Shown piece after piece: positions 32,228 through 37,433 of a stretch of 37,433 nt of DNA; position 1 is the stretch's first letter; each line of letters begins with the position of its first letter. The notes under the pieces were generated by a model. It saw nothing but the letters and a program-made list of their open reading frames with translations. It ran no database searches and was not told the origin of the DNA. The translations under genes were made by a program, and so were the position numbers. This DNA comes from a virus: positions 1 to 37,433 of IMG/VR virus record IMGVR_UViG_3300044733_003504; one strand, 5' to 3'.

Positions 32228-34159
32228 TTATCTCAATTCTCTTAAATCGAATGATCTAACACCATCCACGGTAATTCTTCCGTAAAAGCGATTATTTACC
32301 ATCTTCTTCGCGTATCTTGTCATAATACCTTTGATAGGCGTGAAGTTGAATGGGTTATACATTGTAGGTGTCAATTGTAGAGGAACATACGGTGCGTAAA
32401 TGTAACCTGTGTCTAACAATGAAGTTCCTTTGTGCCCAATCAAAACTTGGTTTGGTGGGAAGTAAGGATCACGATAAACTTGGTAACGACCAGATAGAGT
32501 TCCAACTCTTTCGATACCCATGTTGTATTGGTCTTGCTCAGGAGCCGCGTTAGATACGTGGAAGTATTCTAAATCGTCAAAGATAGCAGAAACCTCAGAA
32601 GATACAACAATCCAGTTAGCTCCACCTCTCAAAGTAGATTTGTGGATTTGTGCTGACAATTGGTTGATTGCTGTGATCAAAGTTTGGTTCCAGTCTTTCT
32701 GAGTGTAAGATGTTGTTTGAGAAATTCTTCTCCATCCGTTGTAGTCCCAACGTAATTGCCAAGCCGCTCCTTTTCTCAAGTCACGTAGAATTTCACGGTC
32801 GATCTCAGCCGCTATTTGTTCTGACAACAATGCTGTCAATTCAGCTTCAGCGTCGATGTTGTGGAATGCCGCAACGTCTTGAGCCAATTCAGGTGACCAT
32901 TGAGCTCTTAGTTTTCTTTCAGTTACAGATACAGTTACTGACTGTAAATCAAAAGAAACCTCACCAATTTGATCTTCAAATTCTAAGTCAGCATATCTTC
33001 TATACCAAGCCATGAATGAAGTTCCAGAAGTTCCTGAATAGATAGTTGTTCCTGTGTAACCGTCAAGTGATGTAGAATCACAATCAGCACATACAGGACA
33101 AGAAAGGTCTACTTCAAGATAAATACAACCATCAGCATCACAAATATCATAATAGTTTGATCCGTTTCCTGTTGGTGGGTTGTAAGCTGGTGAACCAGGG
33201 TTATCACCCGCATTTCTAAATTGTGTGTTTTGGTTGTTACCATACTTAACAATTCCTTTACCGTAGATTTGTGTTACAACTCTAAATAATAGAGGAACAA
33301 ATACAGACTGTCCGTTGAAAGTTCCCCTAAGAACGTTACAAGGTGTAGTATCTGCAGAAATAACTGAAGTTCCGTAGATTCTTAAGTCAGACAAGAAAGC
33401 TTCTGTATCCATTTCGTTACCATCAGGTCCGATAAGTTTTCCAGCTCCTGAGTTAGCAAAACCACAAAGTTTCATGATAACTTTTCTTGTGTTTCCTGAG
33501 TAAGAGTTAAGTGAAGTATCTACTAAGTATCCACCTACCCAATGCTGAACAACGGTGTTTGCAGTTACTGCAGTCCACTTACCTTTAGAGTAGTCAAATA
33601 ATCCTGGAGGATCTAAAGACGCTTCATTTCCTTCGTAGAACAAGTCATAAAGGTTTTTAGCGTAAGGATAACCACCAGCAGTTGCGTCATAACCTACGTT
33701 AGGGTTAGTTGGTCCGTTTGGTGCCCCTACAGGTGCAAAGTGCTCACCACCTGCATTTCCGTTATTGTCAGGTGTAGAGTTAGGATACAAGTTTGCAAAT
33801 GTTGAACTTGCGTTTTCATATCCTTGGATTTTAGGCACAAAGTAGAACAATTTACCGATTGGTAAGTTCATAGCTTGCACTGATACGATGTCATTAGCCA
33901 ATAATTTAGAGAATACACGTCTTACGATTGGGAAAACAACTGTTTCAAATGCTCCGTTAGAAGTTCCATCTGAAGATGCTTCGTTAATCAAGAAAGATGC
34001 TTGGTTCTCATACAATTGAGCTACGTTTTCTTTAAGGTGACCTCTTAGACCGTCAAGAAAGCCTAATTTGTCCCATTTGTTAATTGTGTCTTCTTTGATA
34101 ACTTTAAGGTGCTTAAGACCGATGTTACCAACAAGACCTGATTCTAATAATGCTCCCAT
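32228..34159 (-). CDS. Major capsid protein, T4 gp23-like
   Basis: 643 residues, longer than T4 gp23 (521). gp23 family features: 'VVFPIVRRVFSKLLANDIVS' then 'VQAMNLPIGKLFYFVPKIQG' near the start, and from about residue 395 'SVTVSVTERKLRAQWSPELA', 'QDVAAFHNIDAEAELTALLS', 'RGGANWIVVSSEVSAIFDDL' and 'PYFPPNQVLIGHKGTSLLDT'. It forms the hexamers of the head. The prohead protease should remove the N-terminus; the best L/I-x-E site is LINE after residue 60 (FLINE then ASSDG), close to the T4 position. An insertion around residues 335-365 has five cysteines (C340, C345, C354, C357, C360). Codon use looks more optimised than its neighbours (for example TTC, AAC and GAC are frequent), as expected for the most abundant protein. 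Confidence 0.95.
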   Translation of the reverse strand: MGALLESGLVGNIGLKHLKVIKEDTINKWDKLGFLDGLRGHLKENVAQLYENQASFLINEASSDGTSNGAFETVVFPIVRRVFSKLLANDIVSVQAMNLPIGKLFYFVPKIQGYENASSTFANLYPNSTPDNNGNAGGEHFAPVGAPNGPTNPNVGYDATAGGYPYAKNLYDLFYEGNEASLDPPGLFDYSKGKWTAVTANTVVQHWVGGYLVDTSLNSYSGNTRKVIMKLCGFANSGAGKLIGPDGNEMDTEAFLSDLRIYGTSVISADTTPCNVLRGTFNGQSVFVPLLFRVVTQIYGKGIVKYGNNQNTQFRNAGDNPGSPAYNPPTGNGSNYYDICDADGCIYLEVDLSCPVCADCDSTSLDGYTGTTIYSGTSGTSFMAWYRRYADLEFEDQIGEVSFDLQSVTVSVTERKLRAQWSPELAQDVAAFHNIDAEAELTALLSEQIAAEIDREILRDLRKGAAWQLRWDYNGWRRISQTTSYTQKDWNQTLITAINQLSAQIHKSTLRGGANWIVVSSEVSAIFDDLEYFHVSNAAPEQDQYNMGIERVGTLSGRYQVYRDPYFPPNQVLIGHKGTSLLDTGYIYAPYVPLQLTPTMYNPFNFTPIKGIMTRYAKKMVNNRFYGRITVDGVRSFDLRELR

Positions 34160-34191
34160 TTTTTTTAAGGTTTTATTATTTTAGTTTATGT

Positions 34192-35676
34192 TTATTTTAA
34201 CTTTGTCATCAAATCCTTCATTCTCAAGAATTGAGGATTCTCATAAGTTTTTGATTCGATCAAATTGACAGAAGATCCAGACTCAACAGTTCTGCTAATT
34301 TTTCTATCAACTGATTCATTTAGTTTAGTTTCATGTGTAGAACCTGAACCTAATTCTGATTTAATGGTTCTATACAAGTTTTTAGATTCTTTCAACGTAT
34401 CAACGTTGTCAAATCTTCTTAAGATATTTATTTTTTCTTGTTTTGTGGTTGAGTGTTCAGTAAACAAACGTGTGGCGTAAGCCAAATTTGAATTGAAGAT
34501 CGCAACTTCGTTAAGTTTTGTTCTGAAAACATCAAGTGCTTTTTTATATTCGTTGTTTTTTTCTTTCATCAATTCTAATTCTTCATTGATTGCCGTGTTA
34601 AAACTAGAATGTGCTCTTGGTTTAGGAAGACCACCTCTTCTGAAATTAGAACCACTACCTAGTGTTCTTGAAGCTTCTTTTGTTTCCATTTTCTTCACAG
34701 TGGTGTTTTTTCCTTTTTTCATGTTTTCACCTTCTTTATATTCAAATTTCGCCTTTCCTGTTCCCATTGCTTTGATACCTTTACCAAAAGCTTCTTTTTT
34801 CTTCTCAGAAAAACCTCCACTCATATTTGGTTTTTTATCGTATCCAAACTTAGGTCCTCTACCGATTCCTACACCTTTTGGAGTTACAGATTTTTTGAAC
34901 TTTTTGGACCTTTTAGATTCCATCATATAATCATCCATTTCCATCATTTCATCATCCGTTTCCATCATGTAATCATCCGTTTCCATCATGTAATCATCCG
35001 TTTCCATCATGTAATCATCAGATTCCATCATTTCGTCATCCATTTCGTCCATTTCAGAACCCATACCACTCATTTCAATTTCATAAATTGTTTCGTCAGA
35101 ATCCATCATTTCGTTAGTTTCATCATCCATTTCGATTTCATACATATTTTCCATGTCTTCTTCATCTAATTCATTATAGGACTCTCCTAGTTGTATCATG
35201 TAATCATCATCTTCATCTGTAAGATGGATGTAATCACCTTCTTTTTTCACAACGATTCCATCGTCGTCTCCCATAGCTTTAAAAACCCTTAAAACTTCTT
35301 CATCGGAAGCATCTGTCATATCGATAGCGTCTTCTTCATCGTCCATTTCCATATCATCCTCAGGCTCCATTTCCATGTCTTCATCATCCATTTCCATGTC
35401 TTCATCATCCATTTCCATGTCATCTTCAGGTTCCATTTCCATGTCCTCATCGTCCATTTCTTCAGGACCCATGTCCATTTCATCATCGACTTCGATTTCG
35501 TCATCGGTTGCGGGTTGTTCAATCTCATCTTGTTCTTTCAAAGATTCTTTTACCAATTGTCTGATTTCTTCACTCATTGTAGACTGAAGTATTCCTTTTG
35601 CATTTTCTTGTAGAGTCTCTTCCAAATTCTTAATTTGAAATAGAGCATCTTCTACTACATTTTTGTTGTAACTCAT
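34192..35676 (-). CDS. Prohead core scaffold protein, gp22-like, with acidic Met-Asp repeats
   Basis: 494 residues, the gene directly upstream of the capsid gene, as in T4 (gp22 then gp23). Residues about 55-255 are extremely acidic with two runs of a seven-residue repeat: (E)MDDEDM in the first and DDYMMET in the second. Residues 255-355 are Lys- and Gly-rich. The C-terminal 140 residues are helical (ELELMKEKNNEYKKALDVFR, 'TKQEKINILRRFDNVDTLKE'), the part that resembles gp22 scaffolds. Scaffolds form the core of the prohead and are degraded by the gp21 protease. The acidic central insert is unusual for the family and its repeats make slippage likely. A TATTTATT box is 29 bases upstream on the minus strand. 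Confidence 0.8.
   Translation of the reverse strand: MSYNKNVVEDALFQIKNLEETLQENAKGILQSTMSEEIRQLVKESLKEQDEIEQPATDDEIEVDDEMDMGPEEMDDEDMEMEPEDDMEMDDEDMEMDDEDMEMEPEDDMEMDDEEDAIDMTDASDEEVLRVFKAMGDDDGIVVKKEGDYIHLTDEDDDYMIQLGESYNELDEEDMENMYEIEMDDETNEMMDSDETIYEIEMSGMGSEMDEMDDEMMESDDYMMETDDYMMETDDYMMETDDEMMEMDDYMMESKRSKKFKKSVTPKGVGIGRGPKFGYDKKPNMSGGFSEKKKEAFGKGIKAMGTGKAKFEYKEGENMKKGKNTTVKKMETKEASRTLGSGSNFRRGGLPKPRAHSSFNTAINEELELMKEKNNEYKKALDVFRTKLNEVAIFNSNLAYATRLFTEHSTTKQEKINILRRFDNVDTLKESKNLYRTIKSELGSGSTHETKLNESVDRKISRTVESGSSVNLIESKTYENPQFLRMKDLMTKLK
34925..35040 (-). repeat. 21-base tandem repeat encoding DDYMMET
   Basis: About five copies of TCCATCATGTAATCATCCGTT (plus-strand reading, with substitutions), three nearly perfect. 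The unit keeps the reading frame, so copy number can change without breaking the scaffold protein. Confidence 0.85.
35340..35470 (-). repeat. 21-base degenerate tandem repeat encoding MEMDDED
   Basis: Several copies of CATTTCCATGTCTTCATCATC and a variant with CATCTTCAGG, coding for Met-Glu-Met-Asp-Asp-Glu-Asp and Met-Glu-Pro-Glu-Asp-Asp units. Frame-keeping, in the N-terminal acidic part of the scaffold. Confidence 0.8.
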
Positions 35677-35697
35677 TTTTTTTTAAATAGTTTTTCT

Positions 35698-35705
35698 AAT
35701 AAATA
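35698..35705 (-). promoter_or_regulatory. TATTTATT late-promoter-like box for scaffold and capsid
   Basis: Minus-strand TATTTATTAGAAAAAC, 29 bases before the ATG at 35676. No comparable box precedes the capsid gene itself, so scaffold and capsid are probably transcribed together from here. Confidence 0.5.
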
Positions 35706-35750
35706 TTCACATTTTTCAAAAAGTTCTGTATTTTACACGATTGGGCATAA

Positions 35751-35786
35751 AAAAAGGGAAAAAGATTTTTTTCCTTTTCCCTTTTT
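35751..35786 (-). terminator. Rho-independent terminator after the 70-residue gene
   Basis: AAAAAGGGAAAA pairs with TTTTCCCTTTTT (12 bp) around a 12-base loop; read on the minus strand it is followed by a T run (TTTTTTTATG). It separates the protease operon from the scaffold-capsid unit. Confidence 0.75.
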
Positions 35787-35805
35787 AATTAAAATTTTCT
35801 TGAGT

Positions 35806-36018
35806 TTACCCTTCGATTACCTCATCAATTTTTGATTCAACAATAGCGGTAATTCGCCAATCCATAGTATAATTTTCATATACCTTTGTAACTTTAGCCT
35901 CAACATCAGTCGGTGAATATCCTCTGACCAATTTTTCTTCTTTCATTTTCTTTACCTTTCCGGTGTTCTCATCAACAATATCAGTTGTGATTCTCGCAAT
36001 AAAATACTTTTCGTCCAT
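35806..36018 (-). CDS. Small DUF4494-like protein between protease and scaffold
   Basis: 70 residues. 'YFIARITTDIVDENTGKVKK' and 'MKEEKLVRGYSPTDVEAKV' form the beta-beta-alpha pattern (K...E.YLV...S.T.AEA) that I associate with DUF4494, a small family in Bacteroidetes and their phages; recognition is by pattern only. It starts 12 bases after the prohead protease gene, sharing its transcript, and a terminator follows. Function is unknown; T4 has small head-core genes (67, 68) near this place but the sequences are not alike. Confidence 0.7.
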   Translation of the reverse strand: MDEKYFIARITTDIVDENTGKVKKMKEEKLVRGYSPTDVEAKVTKVYENYTMDWRITAIVESKIDEVIEG

Positions 36019-36030
36019 AATTATTTTTTT

Positions 36031-36753
36031 TTATTTATTCAAATAATCGGATAATCTATTCATTAAGTCAAGTGATTTTGATCCAGCTTCACCAACATGT
36101 CTTTCTGCGTGCATTTTTTTCTCTTCATCTAAGTTTTCTTCAAACCGAGATCTTTCATCTTTATCTCTAAAAAGATATGCCCCTGGTGTTGATGGTGATG
36201 AAACTAAATCGAAACAAATTAATTCAAAATCATCCTGAACTTCATTTTGTTCACCAACTTTTTTAAGGGAACCTACTCCACGAGAAGAAATCCCCAATGT
36301 AACACCCTGACGAAGATAGTTTGCTGCTAAGTCACCTTTTGTTGATACAATCCCTCTTTCGTGAAAACCAGGACTTGTAAGAAGTTTTAATTTACCTAAC
36401 AATACAGGACCTTCCCACCATATATCAGTAATTGCATGTGATACACGATCAAGATCTATAAGTGAAGATTCAGGGTGATTTAACTCAGAAAGAGCCGTTC
36501 CCTTTTGAATCATTTTTTTATAATTCTCGGCTTCTCTTTTTAATATCTTTTCAGGATATATTCTTCCGTTTCTATTTGGTGTATTATATTTTTGAAGAAC
36601 CGCATAGAACTCAAATGGTTTGGAGTGATCCAACATATCTCGATTTTCTCTAATCATAGACAAGTTTCTTCTTTCGTTTGGATCAATATATCCAGCGTCA
36701 TATTCGACAAGGATCATTTTTTTATCTAATTCATTTGTTATATTGACTTTCAT
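36031..36753 (-). CDS. Prohead protease, T4 gp21-like
   Basis: 240 residues. It matures the head by cutting scaffold and capsid proteins after (L/I)-x-E. Family features: 'FYAVLQKYNTPNRNGRIYPE', 'ALSELNHPESSLIDLDRVSH' with catalytic His93, and 'RQGVTLGISSRGVGSLKK' with the Ser nucleophile at 156 or 157; 'FDLVSSPSTPGAYLF' completes the herpes-assemblin-like fold. The order protease, small gene, scaffold, capsid is that of T4. An internal piece of protein is expected to be autoprocessed. It starts three bases after the GIY-YIG gene stop, which shows that the endonuclease gene sits directly before it. Confidence 0.93.
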   Translation of the reverse strand: MKVNITNELDKKMILVEYDAGYIDPNERRNLSMIRENRDMLDHSKPFEFYAVLQKYNTPNRNGRIYPEKILKREAENYKKMIQKGTALSELNHPESSLIDLDRVSHAITDIWWEGPVLLGKLKLLTSPGFHERGIVSTKGDLAANYLRQGVTLGISSRGVGSLKKVGEQNEVQDDFELICFDLVSSPSTPGAYLFRDKDERSRFEENLDEEKKMHAERHVGEAGSKSLDLMNRLSDYLNK

Positions 36754-36756
36754 TAT

Positions 36757-37433
36757 CTATTTAAATTTCCATTTATATCCTCCCGCACTTCGTCTTTGGT
36801 TATTACAAACCATCCTAATTGTGTTTCGGTTAATTAATAAATATTCAGATACTTCTTTTAATGACTTCCATTCAGCAACAAATTCACCATCTATTGTAAG
36901 TTGAATAACTGGTTTATATTTAGACTCAACACAAAATAATGATTGTTTTTTACCAAACATAGGATTTTTACCCCCTGTTCTACTTTTAGATAGTTTTTTT
37001 CTACCTTCTTCTGTTAATTTTCTTTTTTTCGCCGATTCCGACATCAATTTAATAGTTTCATCAGAAAATTTTCTATTTTTTAATTTCTCGGATATTTTTC
37101 TATTTGATTCAGGGCCATAATTACCCCCATCACCACCGTTAGTTAAATTATATAAATTAAATCCCCACGATTTAAATAACCCAATCCAATATTTTTCCCA
37201 AAATGACCATTCTGAAAACGGAATAACATCTAATATTTCTAAAATTGGTTTTTTATCTATCGAAATTAATTTTTTAATCCAATTATTTTTTTTTGTAATA
37301 GTATGTTTGTGTTTTCTTATATGTTCAATATACCTTTTAGGTGGGTTATCCGATTTACCAATATATTTAATACTAAAGTTTATAGGATCTTTCAAGCAAT
37401 ATATATAACTAATAATTGTTGATTGATCATTCA
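36757..37433 (-). CDS. GIY-YIG homing endonuclease, 5' end outside the window
   Basis: At least 225 residues, open to the window edge. The frame continues upstream of the TTG at 37395 as ...STIISYIYCLKDP, which supplies the first half of the nuclease signature (YIY...YIG: 'SIKYIGKSDNPPKRYIEHIR'), so the TTG is not the real start. Then come E of 'FSEWSFWEKYWI' and 'YNLTNGGDGG', the remaining nuclease motifs; two NUMOD3-like basic repeats (KISEKLKNRKFSDETIKLMS; GKNPMFGKKQS); and a C-terminal NUMOD1/IENR1 domain ('EWKSLKEVSEYLLINRNTIR', 'SAGGYKWKF'). It is intact through its C-terminus. Located immediately upstream of the prohead protease gene, probably between portal and protease genes. Confidence 0.9.
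   Translation of the reverse strand, partial: NDQSTIISYIYCLKDPINFSIKYIGKSDNPPKRYIEHIRKHKHTITKKNNWIKKLISIDKKPILEILDVIPFSEWSFWEKYWIGLFKSWGFNLYNLTNGGDGGNYGPESNRKISEKLKNRKFSDETIKLMSESAKKRKLTEEGRKKLSKSRTGGKNPMFGKKQSLFCVESKYKPVIQLTIDGEFVAEWKSLKEVSEYLLINRNTIRMVCNNQRRSAGGYKWKFK

Noticed and set aside
35316-35587. Met-Lys-Trp-rich and Ser-Met-rich ORFs over the scaffold repeat
   Set aside because: Frame shadows of the acidic tandem repeats in the scaffold gene.
37393-37395. TTG at 37395 as the start of the GIY-YIG gene
   Set aside because: The frame is open upstream and encodes the YIY half of the catalytic signature.

Overview
The window is part of a tailed-phage genome of the T4-like (myovirus) type, AT-rich throughout. 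The phage identity rests on a recognisable T4 head module on the minus strand (prohead protease gp21-like, acidic scaffold gp22-like, major capsid protein gp23-like), a gp5-like baseplate spike protein with an N-terminal OB domain, and a divergent gp55-like sigma factor. A host in the Bacteroidetes (probably a flavobacterium) is inferred from three things: a promoter matching the Bacteroidetes -33/-7 consensus (TTTG, 20-base spacer, TATATTTG) at 30440-30471, start codons preceded by A-rich leaders without Shine-Dalgarno sequences, and DUF4494/DUF5659-like small proteins typical of that phylum and its phages. No tRNA, rRNA, CRISPR array or insertion sequence was seen.

Layout. (1) 1-6116, minus strand: a truncated DUF5659-like gene at the edge, then four adhesin or tail-fibre type proteins, including a 491-residue Thr-Pro repeat protein and a Cys-rich 727-residue protein. 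(2) 6170-8831, plus strand: five compact genes, mostly unknown, one with a WYL-like domain, ending in a clear terminator. (3) 8936-11072: a homing endonuclease (NUMOD3 plus EDxHD-type nuclease) whose 3' end overlaps a glycosyltransferase gene; that gene carries an in-frame TGA at codon 27 inside a 13-bp hairpin. (4) 11075-23224: a tightly packed, often stop/start-overlapping operon mixing DNA metabolism (DEDDy exonuclease, dUTPase, PhoH, HAD-like) with a glycan module: seven further glycosyltransferases (GT2, GT25, GT10, GT11 and GT-B types), an FkbM methyltransferase, two NAD-dependent epimerases (one a clear GDP-mannose 3,5-epimerase) and a TagD-like nucleotidyltransferase. (5) 23221-30931: late sigma factor, baseplate spike and other probable virion genes. 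(6) 30928-37433, mainly minus: an internal-protein candidate, capsid, scaffold, protease, and a GIY-YIG homing endonuclease cut by the window edge.

How it fits together. Most transcription units that encode virion proteins are preceded, 18-29 bases before the start codon, by TATTTATA or TATTTATT. This looks like a late promoter read by the gp55-like sigma factor. The glycan module can be read as a small pathway: GDP-mannose to GDP-L-galactose by the epimerase, then transfer by the fucosyltransferase-family enzymes beside it, to an unknown acceptor (virion protein, DNA or host surface glycan).

The observation most worth a second look is the glycosyltransferase at 9828-11072. Its in-frame TGA lies between two Gly codons (GGC TGA GGT), in a strong hairpin, next to a homing endonuclease gene. 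Skipping six bases would restore the motif I expect for this family. This resembles, in miniature, the bypass of T4 gene 60 and its linked mobA endonuclease, but a simple disrupting mutation or a sequencing error is not excluded.
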